This document shows, one piece after another, positions 41,186 through 50,927 of a DNA stretch of 64,000 nucleotides. The number at the start of each line of letters is the position of its first letter. The stretch's first letter is position 1. A program made the translations under genes and the position numbers. The DNA is from Niveibacterium sp. SC-1. GTDB lineage: Bacteria > Pseudomonadota > Gammaproteobacteria > Burkholderiales > Rhodocyclaceae. The stretch lies in contig NZ_CP151275.1 in assembly GCF_038235435.1 (NCBI RefSeq), positions 1,488,001 to 1,552,000 on the forward strand, in the 5' to 3' direction. The notes under the pieces are model-generated. The model was given only the letters and a program-made list of their open reading frames with translations, was not told the origin of the DNA and made no database searches.

Positions 41186-42625
41186 ATGAAAAGACTGCTC
41201 GCTGGCCTGCTGGCCTTGTGCATCGCATTCCGGGCCTTTGCCGATGGATTGCCCGACCTGGGCGATTCGGCGCAGGCCGACATCTCACCGCAGATGGAGC
41301 GCAGCATCGCCCAGGCCATCATCCGCGAGATCCGCTTCAACGAGCCGAGTTACCTCGACGATCCCGAGATCGAGGACTACCTGGACCGGATCGGCGCCCG
41401 GCTCGTCTCCACCAGCCAGAACCCCAGCCAGAGCTTCCGCTTCTTCGTGCTCAAGGACGGCACCATCAACGCCGCCTCGATGCTGGGCGGGGTGCTGGTC
41501 TTCAACACAGGGCTCTTCATGGCCGCCGACAGCGAGTCGGAGCTGGCCTCGGTGATGGCCCACGAAATCTCCCACACCCAGCAGCGCCATCAGGCGCGGA
41601 TGATGGCCCAGCAACGCCAGCTCGGCTACGCGACCATCGCCTCGATGCTGCTCGCGCTGGTCGCCGCCTCCGCCGGGGGCAGCAGCAACGCCGCGCTGGC
41701 GGCTGCCGTGGGCGGGCAGGCGGTGGCCCAGGCCGCCAGCCTCTCGTACTCGCGCGACTACGAGCGCGAGGCCGACCGCATGGGCGTGCAGATGCTCAAC
41801 AACGCGGGCTTCGACAACCGCGGCATGGTGACCTTCTTCGAGCGCCTGGAGCGCGCCACACGGCTGGTCGACAACAACGCCTACGCCTACCTGCGCACCC
41901 ACCCGCTGACCACCGAGCGGATCTCGGACATGGAAAACAGGGTGCAGCAGATGCCCTTCCGGCAGGTGGTCGATTCGATCGACTTCGCGCTGATCAAGGC
42001 CAAGATCGACGCCATGGACAAGGACCCCAACGAGATCCTGGGGCGCTTTGCCGGCGAGCCGCCGCAGCGTCCGCTTGCCTCGGCCGTGCATTGGTATGCC
42101 CGGGCACGGGCCCATCTGCGCCTGCGCGACGAGGCGGGCGCCGAGAAGGATCTCGAAGCCCTACGCAAGCTGCCGCTCGCCAGCCCCATGGTCGATCTGC
42201 TGGCGGCCGACGTGCACCGGGCAGGCGGCGATGCCCGTGGTGCGGCCGACGAGCTGCGCGAGGCGCGCGGCCGCTATCCGCAGAGCCGGGCCTTGCGCTA
42301 CGCCGAAATGGACGCGCGTACCGCGGCAGGCCAGTACCAGGTGCTGGAGCAGATCGCGAGCCAGTCGGCCCGCCTCGACCCGCTGGACGACAAGGCCTGG
42401 GGCTATCTCGCCCAGGCGGCCTCCAGACGCGGGGAGCAACTGATGCAGCATCGCGCCCAGGCCGAGGTGTATTACCTGCGCGGCGCCCTCGGGGCCGCCG
42501 TGGAACAATTGCAGCTGGGCCTGCGAGCCGGTGATGGCGACTTCTACGAGAAGTCCGCCGCCGAGGCCCGCCTGGCCGATCTGCGCCAGCAGCGGACCGA
42601 GCAGCAGAAGGCACGCAACCGCTGA
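41186..42625 (+). CDS. bepA: BepA-like periplasmic M48 metalloprotease
   Basis: A 479-residue exported protein: signal peptide MKRLLAGLLALCIAFRAFA, then an M48 zinc-protease domain with the HEISH motif (MAHEISHTQQRH) and downstream glutamate in YEREADRMGVQML, and a C-terminal half of TPR-like helices. BepA degrades or assists assembly of outer-membrane proteins such as LptD. The start at 41186 is chosen since it begins the signal peptide. It overlaps nothing and is followed, 76 bases on, by tusA in the same direction. Confidence 0.9.
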   Translation: MKRLLAGLLALCIAFRAFADGLPDLGDSAQADISPQMERSIAQAIIREIRFNEPSYLDDPEIEDYLDRIGARLVSTSQNPSQSFRFFVLKDGTINAASMLGGVLVFNTGLFMAADSESELASVMAHEISHTQQRHQARMMAQQRQLGYATIASMLLALVAASAGGSSNAALAAAVGGQAVAQAASLSYSRDYEREADRMGVQMLNNAGFDNRGMVTFFERLERATRLVDNNAYAYLRTHPLTTERISDMENRVQQMPFRQVVDSIDFALIKAKIDAMDKDPNEILGRFAGEPPQRPLASAVHWYARARAHLRLRDEAGAEKDLEALRKLPLASPMVDLLAADVHRAGGDARGAADELREARGRYPQSRALRYAEMDARTAAGQYQVLEQIASQSARLDPLDDKAWGYLAQAASRRGEQLMQHRAQAEVYYLRGALGAAVEQLQLGLRAGDGDFYEKSAAEARLADLRQQRTEQQKARNR

Positions 42626-42701
42626 AAGGCGGCGGCGGCGAAGCTGGCGTAAAATCGCGTCCTTGCCGAACTTTGCGGACCCACACCGCCATGAGGCCTC
42701 G

Positions 42702-42932
42702 ATGAGCGAAGCCAAGGATCTGGATGTACGCGGGCTCAAGTGCCCTTTGCCGATTCTGCGTGCCAAGAAGGCACTGGCCGAAGTCGATACCGGCGCGCTC
42801 CTCAAGGTAGTGGCGACCGATCCCGGTTCGGTGAAGGACTTCCAGGCCTTCTGCCGGCAGACCGGGCACGAGCTGGTCTCGCATGCCGAGCGCGAGGGCC
42901 CGGAGTTCGAGTTTCTCATCCGTCACAAGTAG
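42702..42932 (+). CDS. tusA: Sulfur carrier protein TusA
   Basis: A 76-residue cytoplasmic protein with the TusA motif GLKCPLPILRAKKAL, whose cysteine carries persulfide sulfur, and the GSVKDFQAFCRQTGHEL segment usual for the family. TusA takes sulfur from IscS-type desulfurases for tRNA thiolation, molybdenum cofactor and sulfur trafficking. The start at 42702 gives MSEAKDLDVRG. It lies 76 bases after the BepA-like gene in the same direction, possibly one transcript. Several other sulfur-handling proteins are in the window, but none is adjacent. Confidence 0.92.
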   Translation: MSEAKDLDVRGLKCPLPILRAKKALAEVDTGALLKVVATDPGSVKDFQAFCRQTGHELVSHAEREGPEFEFLIRHK

Positions 42933-43049
42933 TCTTGCGGCCCCTCTCTAGCTGAACGAGGGGCTGCATGCGGGGCCGCCAGGGGCGGCCTCGTTGTTTT
43001 CTCCCACACGCGCTTAGCGCCCACTTCGCGTCCTTCCCCCGGAGCGCCG

Positions 43050-45857
43050 ATGTCCAGGCTTCGCCTCGTTTCTACCCTTGCCCTCTGCTGGCTTGCGCTG
43101 CTCTGCGCGCCCCTGCAGGCCGCCGCACCCGCCTTGCCCGAAGGCGTGACCCAGGTCACGGCGGTGGAGGGCGTCACCGAATACCGGCTGGCGAACGGAT
43201 TGCGCGTGCTGCTGGCGCCAGACGAGAGCAAGCCCACCGCCGCGGTCAATGTCACCTACCTCGTGGGTTCCCGCTTCGAGGGCTATGGCGAGACCGGCAT
43301 GGCCCACCTGCTCGAACACCTGCTCTTCAAGGGCACGCCAACGCTCGCGAAGGGCGCACTGGTGGCCGAACTCAAGCGCCGCGGCATGCGCTTCAACGGC
43401 ACGACCTCCTTCGATCGCACCAACTACTACGAGATATTCTCGGCCTCGGACGACAACATGGACTGGGCGCTCGGCATGGAGGCGGACCGCATGGTCAATT
43501 CCTTCATCGCCCGCTCCGATCTCGACTCCGAGATGACCGTGGTGCGCAACGAGATGGAGTCCGGCGAGAACGATCCCGGCCGGGTGCTGTGGCAGAAGAT
43601 GGCGGCGGCGGCCTACCAGTGGCACGCCTACGGCAAGGCCACGATCGGCGCGCGCAGCGACGTGGAGAACGTCGATATCGCCAACCTCCAGGCCTTCTAC
43701 CGGAAGTACTACCAGCCGGACAACGCGGTGCTCACGGTCGCCGGCAAGTTCGATCCGGCGCGCGTGCTGGCGCGCATCCAGGCGAGCTTCGGTGCCATCG
43801 CCCGACCGGAACGCAAGCTCGCGCCCACCTACACGGTGGAGCCGGTGCAGGATGGCGAACGCCGGGTCACCCTGCAGCGGGTGGGTGACGTGCAGATCGT
43901 CGGCACGCTCTACCACACGGTGGCCGGCAGCCATCCGGACGCCGCGCCGCTGGAGCTTCTCTCCTTCGTGCTGGGCGACACGCCCAGCGGACGCCTGCAT
44001 CGCGCCCTGGTGGAGAGCAAGAAGGCGGTCGGCGCAGGCAGCTCCTTCACCGGCCTGGCCGAACCGGGATACACCGGCAACTACGTGCAGCTCTCCCGCA
44101 CGCAGTCGCGCGAGACCGCGCAGAAGGTCCTGATCGACACGGCCGAGGATCTCGCCCGCCATGCGGTTACGGCGGCGGAACTGGCGCGCGCCAAGACGGC
44201 CTATGCGAACGCCTTCGAGGACGCGCTGGACGATCCGGCGAGCTTCGGCGTGAGCCTGTCGAGCTACATCGCCCTGGGTGACTGGCGGCTCTTCTTCCTG
44301 CAGCGCGACCGCATCAAGGCTACGATGCTGGCCGACGTACAAAGGGTCGCGCAGACCTATTTCAAGCCCAGCAACCGCACCCTCGGGATCTTCGTGCCCA
44401 CGGACAAGCCCGATCGCGTCGTAGCGCCTGCCGCCAAGCCGCTGGCCGAAGCGCTTGCCGGCTACACCGGCGGTACGGCGGTCGCGGCCGGAGAGGACTT
44501 CGACCCTTCGCCCGCCAACATCGGCCAGCGCACCCGGTTTGCCACCCTGGGCAATGGCGCGAAGCTCGCGATGCTGCCCAAGAAAACCCGCGGCGGGAGC
44601 GTGAACGGCGTGTTCGTCCTGCACATGGGCGACGAGAAGAGTCTCTTCGCCAAATCGACCATCGCCCAGTTCACCGCTGCCATGCTCAACCGCGGCGCCG
44701 CCGGGCGTGACCGTCAGGCGCTGTCCGACGCCCTGGACGCGGCCAAGGCCCAGGTCTCGATCAGCGGCGACGGCGACGACCTGACGGTGCGCTTCGAGAC
44801 CCGTCGCGAGCATCTGGCCACCACCCTGGACCTGATCCGCGACCAGTTGCGCAAGCCCGACTTCCCGGCCGGCGAACTGGAACAGCTGCGCGGCCAGACC
44901 CTCAGCGCGATCGAGGCTGGCCGCCGCGAGCCTTCGTCCATGGCCTCGCGCGCCCTGGGCCGCCACGACAACCCCTATCCCAAGGGCGATACGCGCTACG
45001 TGGGCACCCTCGACGAGGAGCTGGCCGAGGTCAAGGCCGTGAAGCGCGCGGATCTGCTGGCCTTCCAGCAAGGTTTCTACGGCGCGGACCATGCGGAGAT
45101 GGCGATCGTCGGCGATTTCGATGCCGCGGCCCTGCAGGCCCAGCTGGAGCGCAATTTCGGCGACTGGAAGAGCCGCGCGCCTTACAAGCGGATCGCAAGC
45201 CCGTATCATGCGGACTCTCCGGCGCAGATCAGCCTGGAGGCCCCGGACAAGGCCAATGCGATCTACCTGGGCAGCCTGTCCCTCCCGGTGCGCGACGACG
45301 CGCCCGAGTGGTTGCCGCTGGTGCTGGGCAACCGGATCCTGGGGGGCGGCGGGCTCAAGAGCCGGATCGCCGACCGCCTGCGGCAGAAGGACGGCATCAG
45401 CTACAGTTCGGCCAGTTCGCTCTCGAGCAATGCCTTCGAAGCCAACGCCGGCTGGAGCTTCTACGCGATCTACGCGCCGCAGAACCTGCAGCGCCTCAAG
45501 TCCGGCCTCAAGGAAGAGATCGCCCGCCTGCTCAAGGACGGGGTGGGCGAGACCGAACTCGCCGAGGTGAAGTCCGGACTCCTGCAGGAGATCACCGTGG
45601 CGCGTACCCGCGACGGCACCCTGGCGGGCCTCCTGGCGAGCCATCTGCAGCTGGGCCGCGACATGAACTGGGACGCCGCGCGCGAGCAACGCCTGGCCGC
45701 GGTCACGGTCGACGAGGTCAACGCCGCGCTGCGCCGCTACCTCCAGCCGGAAAGCCTGGTCGAGGTCTATGCCGGCGATTTCGCCAAGGCGACCAAGGAC
45801 GCGCCCGCAGCGCCGCAGGCGGATGCGGGCAAAACGAAAGAGGAGGTCGTGCACTGA
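43050..45857 (+). CDS. M16 family zinc peptidase (pitrilysin type)
   Basis: A 935-residue exported protease with a signal peptide (residues 1-24, cleavage near AAAPA). The inverted zinc motif HLLEH is in GMAHLLEHLLFKGTP, with the downstream glutamate in VVRNEMESGENDPG. A second, inactive M16 repeat follows in the C-terminal half (from about 480), as in two-domain pitrilysin-like proteins. Substrates are likely short peptides in the periplasm. The protein begins at the ATG at 43050. It is followed 73 bases later by gnd in the same direction. Confidence 0.9.
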   Translation: MSRLRLVSTLALCWLALLCAPLQAAAPALPEGVTQVTAVEGVTEYRLANGLRVLLAPDESKPTAAVNVTYLVGSRFEGYGETGMAHLLEHLLFKGTPTLAKGALVAELKRRGMRFNGTTSFDRTNYYEIFSASDDNMDWALGMEADRMVNSFIARSDLDSEMTVVRNEMESGENDPGRVLWQKMAAAAYQWHAYGKATIGARSDVENVDIANLQAFYRKYYQPDNAVLTVAGKFDPARVLARIQASFGAIARPERKLAPTYTVEPVQDGERRVTLQRVGDVQIVGTLYHTVAGSHPDAAPLELLSFVLGDTPSGRLHRALVESKKAVGAGSSFTGLAEPGYTGNYVQLSRTQSRETAQKVLIDTAEDLARHAVTAAELARAKTAYANAFEDALDDPASFGVSLSSYIALGDWRLFFLQRDRIKATMLADVQRVAQTYFKPSNRTLGIFVPTDKPDRVVAPAAKPLAEALAGYTGGTAVAAGEDFDPSPANIGQRTRFATLGNGAKLAMLPKKTRGGSVNGVFVLHMGDEKSLFAKSTIAQFTAAMLNRGAAGRDRQALSDALDAAKAQVSISGDGDDLTVRFETRREHLATTLDLIRDQLRKPDFPAGELEQLRGQTLSAIEAGRREPSSMASRALGRHDNPYPKGDTRYVGTLDEELAEVKAVKRADLLAFQQGFYGADHAEMAIVGDFDAAALQAQLERNFGDWKSRAPYKRIASPYHADSPAQISLEAPDKANAIYLGSLSLPVRDDAPEWLPLVLGNRILGGGGLKSRIADRLRQKDGISYSSASSLSSNAFEANAGWSFYAIYAPQNLQRLKSGLKEEIARLLKDGVGETELAEVKSGLLQEITVARTRDGTLAGLLASHLQLGRDMNWDAAREQRLAAVTVDEVNAALRRYLQPESLVEVYAGDFAKATKDAPAAPQADAGKTKEEVVH

Positions 45858-45930
45858 GAGGTGCGCCGACTGTCGATGAATCCGATGCGGCACGCGAAGG
45901 GTGCCGCACTTACCCCCGAGGAGTACCCCA

Positions 45931-47337
45931 ATGTCCAAGCAGCATATCGGCGTGATCGGCATGGCCGTGATGGGCCGCAACCTGGCGCTGAACATCGAGA
46001 GCCGCGGCCACGCCGTGTCGATCTTCAACCGCTCGCGTGAGAAGACCGACGAGGTGATGGCCGAGAACCCCGGCAAGAAGCTGGTGCCCACCTACACGCT
46101 GGAAGAGTTCGTCGCCTCGCTGGAAGCGCCGCGCCGCATCCTGCTGATGGTCCAGGCCGGTGCCGGTACCGACGCCTCGATCGACGCGCTCAAGCCGCTC
46201 CTGGACAAGGGCGACATCATCATCGACGGCGGCAACGCCCTCTACACCGACACCATCCGCCGCAACAAGGAGCTCTCCGAACTGGGCTTCAACTTCATCG
46301 GCAGCGGTGTTTCCGGTGGCGAGGAAGGCGCGCTCAAGGGCCCGTCCATCATGCCCGGCGGCCAGAAGGAAGCCTATGACCTGGTGGCTCCGATCCTCAA
46401 GGAGATCGCCGCCAAGGCCGAGGGCGAGCCCTGCGTGACCTACATCGGTCCGGACGGCGCCGGCCACTACGTGAAGATGGTCCACAACGGCATCGAGTAC
46501 GGCGACATGCAGCTGATCGCCGAGGCCTATGCCATCCTCAAGAACACCCTGAACCTGTCCAACGCCGAACTCGCCGACGTGTTCGCCGACTGGAACAAGG
46601 GCGAGCTCGACAGCTTCCTGATCGAGATCACCGCCAACATTTTCAGGAAGAAGGACGCGGACACCGGTGGCGAGCTGGTCGACGTGATCCTCGACAAGGC
46701 CGGCCAGAAGGGCACCGGCAAGTGGACCTCGCAGTCCGCGCTGGACCTGGGCGTGCCGCTGCCGCTGATCACCGAATCCGTGTTCGCGCGCTTCCTCTCC
46801 GCGCTCAAGGACGAGCGCGTGGTGGCCAGCAAGGTGCTCTCCGGCCCCGCCAACAAGGCCTTCGAAGGCGATCGCAAGGCCTTCATCGAGGCCGTGCGCC
46901 GTGCGCTCTACCTGTCGAAGATCGTCTCCTACGCCCAGGGCTTCGCGCAGATGCGCTCGATGTCCCAGGAAATGAAGTGGGACCTGCAATACGGCGAGAT
47001 CGCCAAGATCTTCCGCGCCGGCTGCATCATCCGCGCCCGCTTCCTGCAGAAGATCACCGACGCCTACGCCAGCAACGCCGGCCTGCCCAACCTGCTGCTG
47101 GATCCGTACTTCAAGGGCGTGGCCGATGAATACCAGGCCGCGCTGCGCGAAGTCGTCGCGACCGCGGTGACCCGCGGTATCGCGGTGCCGACCTTCGCGT
47201 CCGCCGTGGCCTACTACGACAGCTACCGTTCCGCGGTGCTGCCGGCCAACCTGATCCAGGCCCAACGCGACTACTTCGGCGCGCACACCTTCCAGCGCAC
47301 CGACAAGCCCGGCATCTTCCACGCCGAGTGGTTCTGA
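45931..47337 (+). CDS. gnd: 6-phosphogluconate dehydrogenase, decarboxylating
   Basis: Oxidises 6-phosphogluconate to ribulose 5-phosphate and CO2 with NADP. The 468-residue length is standard. Motifs: [17 protein letters not shown] for NADP binding, [19 protein letters not shown], and [19 protein letters not shown] with catalytic lysine and histidine-asparagine. The C-terminal [17 protein letters not shown] and [10 protein letters not shown] are also diagnostic. The start at 45931 follows GAGGAG; a start at 45901 would add ten residues without family sequence. An intrinsic terminator follows. Confidence 0.96.
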   Translation: MSKQHIGVIGMAVMGRNLALNIESRGHAVSIFNRSREKTDEVMAENPGKKLVPTYTLEEFVASLEAPRRILLMVQAGAGTDASIDALKPLLDKGDIIIDGGNALYTDTIRRNKELSELGFNFIGSGVSGGEEGALKGPSIMPGGQKEAYDLVAPILKEIAAKAEGEPCVTYIGPDGAGHYVKMVHNGIEYGDMQLIAEAYAILKNTLNLSNAELADVFADWNKGELDSFLIEITANIFRKKDADTGGELVDVILDKAGQKGTGKWTSQSALDLGVPLPLITESVFARFLSALKDERVVASKVLSGPANKAFEGDRKAFIEAVRRALYLSKIVSYAQGFAQMRSMSQEMKWDLQYGEIAKIFRAGCIIRARFLQKITDAYASNAGLPNLLLDPYFKGVADEYQAALREVVATAVTRGIAVPTFASAVAYYDSYRSAVLPANLIQAQRDYFGAHTFQRTDKPGIFHAEWF

Positions 47338-47359
47338 TCCCCACGGCTTGAAAGGGATA

Positions 47360-47394
47360 ACGCCGCCGCGCCCGCAAGGGACGGCGGCGTTTTT
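47360..47394 (+). terminator. Intrinsic terminator after gnd
   Basis: A perfect 9-bp stem (ACGCCGCCG with CGGCGGCGT, loop 13) is followed by four T. Confidence 0.8.
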
Positions 47395-47444
47395 CATGGG
47401 CGCAGCCATCATCGCGTCCGCAGTTTTCTTCGACGGGAACGAAC

Positions 47445-47984
47445 ATGAAACTGCTGGGCCTCTGCGGCAGCCTGCGCGCTGCTTCCACCAACCATGCCCT
47501 GCTGCAGGCGGCAGCACGCGAAGTACCCGCAGGCGTGCAGCTGCAAGTCTTCGAGGGCCTGGGCGCGATTCCGCTCTTCAGCCCCGACGCCGACGAGGCG
47601 GTGCCGGCACCGGCGCCGGTCGCGGCGCTGCGCCGGGCGGTGGCCGAGGCCGAGGGGCTGGTGATCGCCTGTCCGGAGTACGCGCACGGCATTCCCGGCG
47701 CCTTCAAGAACGCGCTCGACTGGATCGTTGGCAGCAACGAGATGACCGACAAGCCAACGACCTTCCTCGCCGCGTCCGTCCCTCCGCGCGGCCTTCTGGT
47801 GCGCGAAGCCCTGATCGAAGTGCTGGGCGCGATGTCCGCCCGCCTGGTCCTCGACTGCTGCGGCGCCGTACCCCTGATGGGCAAGCGCCCCGAGGAAGCG
47901 GCACGCATCCTCGCCGAAGCGGTGCACCGGCAAACCCTGCGTGCCAGCCTGGAGGCCTTCGTCGGAGCGATCCGTGTGCGGTGA
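47445..47984 (+). CDS. NADPH-dependent FMN reductase
   Basis: A 179-residue flavodoxin-fold reductase. The FMN-binding loop is LLGLCGSLRAASTNHALLQ at the N-terminus, and the second signature CPEYAHGIPGAFKNALDWI follows the middle strand. Homologues (ChrR/YieF, ArsH-like and general NADPH-FMN reductases) reduce quinones, azo dyes or chromate. The exact substrate is unknown. It stands between gnd and an ECF41 sigma-factor gene, which is preceded by its own promoter, so co-regulation is not implied, although ECF41 sigma factors are often next to oxidoreductases. Confidence 0.87.
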   Translation: MKLLGLCGSLRAASTNHALLQAAAREVPAGVQLQVFEGLGAIPLFSPDADEAVPAPAPVAALRRAVAEAEGLVIACPEYAHGIPGAFKNALDWIVGSNEMTDKPTTFLAASVPPRGLLVREALIEVLGAMSARLVLDCCGAVPLMGKRPEEAARILAEAVHRQTLRASLEAFVGAIRVR

Positions 47985-48021
47985 ATGCCGGGCGCGGATA
48001 CTGCGTGACCGCGCGGCGGGC

Positions 48022-48048
48022 TGTCACAAGTGCGGCGTGTTGCACGTC
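48022..48048 (+). promoter_or_regulatory. ECF41 promoter upstream of the sigma-factor gene
   Basis: TGTCACA (48022-48028), 16 bases and CGTC (48045-48048) match the ECF41 promoter exactly. It lies 87 bases before the sigma-factor start and implies autoregulation. Confidence 0.75.
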
Positions 48049-48134
48049 TACTCCGACTGATCATTCCCCGGGTCGCGGAGCCCGGCAGCCTGAGCCCGAC
48101 TCCGCCCTGAGCCCGGGTCCAGCCGGAGCGAGAC

Positions 48135-49013
48135 ATGGACACCTTCGACAAGACCGCCTTCTTCCAGTCCCAGCGGCGCCGCCTCACCGGCATCGGCTAC
48201 CGCATGCTCGGCGCCCGCGGCGAGGCGGAGGACCTCGTGCAGGAAGCCTGGCTGCGTTGGGACCGCACGCCCATGGACGAGATCCGCTCGCCCGAGGCCT
48301 GGCTGGTGACCTGCGTGACGCGGCTCGCGATCGATCGCCTGCGCGCGCTGCAGACAGAGCGCGAGCACTACATCGGTCCCTGGTTGCCCGAGCCCATCGT
48401 CGAATCGCTCGCGCCGCCAGCCGACCATCTTTCCGAAATGGCCTCCGAGCTCTCGGTGGCGCTGCTTGCGCTGCTCGAACGTTTGGCGCCGGAAGAGCGC
48501 GCAGCCTTCCTGCTCATGGAGGCCTTCGACAGCGACTACGCCGAGCTCGCCCGCATCCTCGGCAAATCCGAGGCCGCCTGCCGCCAGATCGTGAGCCGCG
48601 CGCGCCGCCGCGTGCGTGAGGAACGGCCCCGCGTCGTGGTGAGCGAAAACCGGCGCCGGGCGTTGCTGGAGCGCTATGTCACCGCGCTGATGACGCGCGA
48701 TGCCGCGGCCGTGGCGGCGATGCTCCACGAAGAGGTGACGCTCACCTCCGACGGCGGTGGCGTGACCAAGGCGGCGCTGAAGATGGTGCAGGGCGCGTCG
48801 AAGGTCTCGCGCTTCGTGGTCGGCGTGCTCGACAACTGGCGCGAACGTGGTCTGGAGATCCGCCTGGTGCGCGTCAATGGTGAACCGGGGCTGGCCTACA
48901 GCGTGAAAGGTGAGCTCTCGGGCATCGTTTCCATCGACACTGACGGCGAAGAGATCTTCGGCATCTACTCGGTACTCAATCCGCACAAACTGGTGCAGGT
49001 GAGGCTGGACTGA
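48135..49013 (+). CDS. ECF41-family RNA polymerase sigma factor with SnoaL-like C-terminus
   Basis: A 292-residue ECF sigma factor of the SigJ/ECF41 type. Region 2 (IGYRMLGARGEAEDLVQEAWLRW) and region 4 (LAPEERAAFLLMEAFDSDYAELARILGKSEAACRQIVSRARRRV in part) are clear. The last 110 residues form a SnoaL_2-like domain that in this family controls activity in place of an anti-sigma factor. The next gene encodes a carboxymuconolactone-decarboxylase-like protein, the characteristic partner. Both are preceded by the same promoter motif with 16-base spacing. The inducing signal is not known for the family. Confidence 0.9.
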   Translation: MDTFDKTAFFQSQRRRLTGIGYRMLGARGEAEDLVQEAWLRWDRTPMDEIRSPEAWLVTCVTRLAIDRLRALQTEREHYIGPWLPEPIVESLAPPADHLSEMASELSVALLALLERLAPEERAAFLLMEAFDSDYAELARILGKSEAACRQIVSRARRRVREERPRVVVSENRRRALLERYVTALMTRDAAAVAAMLHEEVTLTSDGGGVTKAALKMVQGASKVSRFVVGVLDNWRERGLEIRLVRVNGEPGLAYSVKGELSGIVSIDTDGEEIFGIYSVLNPHKLVQVRLD

Positions 49014-49029
49014 AAAGGCCGGGTGCGCC

Positions 49030-49056
49030 TGTCACAAACAGGAAGGCCCGCCCGTC
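49030..49056 (+). promoter_or_regulatory. ECF41 promoter upstream of the CMD-family gene
   Basis: TGTCACA (49030-49036), 16 bases and CGTC (49053-49056), the same as upstream of the sigma-factor gene. It lies 39 bases before the target gene's start. Confidence 0.75.
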
Positions 49057-49094
49057 TTCATCGTGTATTCCCCTCAACACAAAGGAACCTCACG

Positions 49095-49538
49095 ATGAAA
49101 GCCCGTCTCGACTATATCAAGGCCCAACCCGCCGCCTTCCGTGCCCAGCTCGCCCTGCAGGAGTACGTCAATGCCAGCGGCATCGAACCTGCGCTGCTCA
49201 AGCTGGTGAAGATGCGCGCCTCGCAGATCAACGGCTGCGCCTTCTGCCTCGACATGAACGGCCGCGAGGCCATGAATCAGGGCGAAACCGCGCTGCGCAT
49301 CATCCTGCTGGATGCCTGGCGCGAAGCACCGATCTACACCGAGCGCGAACGCGCCGCGCTGGCCTGGACCGAAGCCCTGACCAGCCTGCATGAAGGCCAC
49401 GTGCCGGACGCGGTGTACGAGGAAGCACGCGCGCAGTTCGGCGAGTCCGAACTGGTGGACCTCTCGCTGGCCATCACCACCATCAACGCCTGGAACCGTC
49501 TCTCCGCGGCCTTCCGCTCGGTGCCGGCCGGCGTTTGA
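49095..49538 (+). CDS. Carboxymuconolactone decarboxylase-family (AhpD-like) protein
   Basis: A 147-residue AhpD-like protein. The redox motif is INGCAFCLDMNGREA (CxxC with downstream histidine position occupied by asparagine). This group belongs to the carboxymuconolactone-decarboxylase fold and often has peroxidase or thiol-redox roles. It is the usual target of the ECF41 sigma factor encoded just upstream, and an ECF41 promoter precedes it. AAGGAACC lies before the ATG. Its terminator region is shared with the converging AraC gene. Confidence 0.88.
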   Translation: MKARLDYIKAQPAAFRAQLALQEYVNASGIEPALLKLVKMRASQINGCAFCLDMNGREAMNQGETALRIILLDAWREAPIYTERERAALAWTEALTSLHEGHVPDAVYEEARAQFGESELVDLSLAITTINAWNRLSAAFRSVPAGV

Positions 49539-49575
49539 GCCGGCCCCGGTGCGCGCCTGGAGTGCACAAAAGAAA

Positions 49576-49605
49576 GCCGACCCCCGAGTGAGTGAAGGGG
49601 TCGGC
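49576..49605. terminator. Terminator between the CMD-family and AraC genes
   Basis: GCCGACCCC and GGGGTCGGC pair perfectly (9 bp, loop 12). On the minus strand the stem is followed by TTTCTTTT, so it ends the AraC-type gene; on the plus strand it can serve the CMD gene. Confidence 0.65.
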
Positions 49606-49847
49606 GAGCAGGAAGACTGTGTGCGCGGACTGCTGTGGCAGCCGTGGTCTCGGCGCGTTTGCGCGACCCGGATGTAGCCCTGTCGCAAATCCTGCCGCTG
49701 CACTCGACGGCCAGCGAGCGCTGGTCTCGGCAGGGAGGGCGCGCATGCTTCATCGCCATGTCGTGCACGAGGCGCCATTCTCGCGGGCGTGCCCGGCCGG
49801 GTAAATGAGTGCTGACCCTAGTCAGGGCAGACCCTGATGGACGGAAC

Positions 49848-50753
49848 CTAGCGTGGCTGGCAGTTGAACTGGGGCGCGATCAGCGAAGGCTCGATGGCCA
49901 GCGCGACGCACAGGTCGCAGTTCTGGCGCTCGATGTCCGGTGTGGGCATGCCGGCGCCGTAGCGTTCGAAATGGAACATCTTCTCCATCTTGTGCCCGCT
50001 CGCGGGCAGCCACTTCTCCATCAACCATATCCAGGCCTGGCTGCTGCCGGTGGGCGGGCCCTCGTAGCGCAGCACGGCGTAGAGGCCTGCGGGAATTACC
50101 TTGAGTGGCGTACGCGGGTTCGCCGCAAAGCCTTCTGGAAGTTCCACACAGATGTCATAGCGACACTGTTCGTGCGGCGTGATGACAGGGTCATCCAGCC
50201 CCATGCCGTAGCGGGTCGCGCCCTGCAGCCGCCAGGTATTCATCCAGTGTTCAACCTGTGCCCACTGGTGTCCGGTGTTCAGGCCGTAGGGCCCCATCTG
50301 GCGGTGGTAGGCGACGCGCCGCTCGGTCAGCATCTCGATGCGTACCTGCCAGCTGCCCGGGTTCTCCATGCGGTCGGGCGGCAGATGGCGCATCAGGCGC
50401 TGGCCGAAGCCCTCGGTGCGCCAGTCCAGGGGCGACATGCCGAAGCGGCGCCTGAAGGCCCGCGCGAAGCCGTCGGCGGTGGCAAAGCCGCAGCGCTGGG
50501 CGACGCGCGCGATGCTGCCGGTGGAGTAGTGGAGCAGCCAGGCGCCCAGTTCCAGACGGCGTCGCTGGACGTATTCCTTGGGCGTCTCGCCATAGTGCTC
50601 ATGGAACACGCGGTGGAAATGGAAGCGCGAGAAGGCGGCGGTCCGGGCGAGGTCGTCGAGGACCAGGTTCTCGGACAGGTTGGCTTCGACCATGTCGACG
50701 ACACGGTTGATGCGGCGCAGGCTCAGCTCTACTGGGTTGGGCGGACGTGCCAT
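49848..50753 (-). CDS. AraC-family regulator with GyrI-like effector domain
   Basis: A 301-residue regulator of the Rob/SoxS type. The N-terminal 110 residues contain two AraC helix-turn-helix motifs (LDDLARTAAFSRFHFHRVFHEHYGETPKEYV and GFARAFRRRFGMSPLDWR). The C-terminal half is a GyrI-like small-molecule domain (VRIEMLTERRVAYHRQMGPY, and YDICVELPE, AVLRYEGP, WLPASGHKMEKMFHFERYG). Such proteins bind drugs or other hydrophobic ligands. No efflux gene is next to it in the window. It converges on the CMD gene and runs away from the amidohydrolase. Confidence 0.87.
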   Translation of the reverse strand: MARPPNPVELSLRRINRVVDMVEANLSENLVLDDLARTAAFSRFHFHRVFHEHYGETPKEYVQRRRLELGAWLLHYSTGSIARVAQRCGFATADGFARAFRRRFGMSPLDWRTEGFGQRLMRHLPPDRMENPGSWQVRIEMLTERRVAYHRQMGPYGLNTGHQWAQVEHWMNTWRLQGATRYGMGLDDPVITPHEQCRYDICVELPEGFAANPRTPLKVIPAGLYAVLRYEGPPTGSSQAWIWLMEKWLPASGHKMEKMFHFERYGAGMPTPDIERQNCDLCVALAIEPSLIAPQFNCQPR

Positions 50754-50927
50754 GACGCGACTCCTCCGAGCACTCGCCGCACGCGGTGGGATGTTGCACC
50801 GCCGCAGGGCTGTGCTTCTGTTCCTCAGGTTGAGTGAGGCCTCCTTTTAGTCGTCTGTCGTAGATCCGGCAAGCCCGCGGTCCGGTTTTGCGCAATGTCA
50901 GCCGCGCGACGTTTGCGGACTGTTGCC

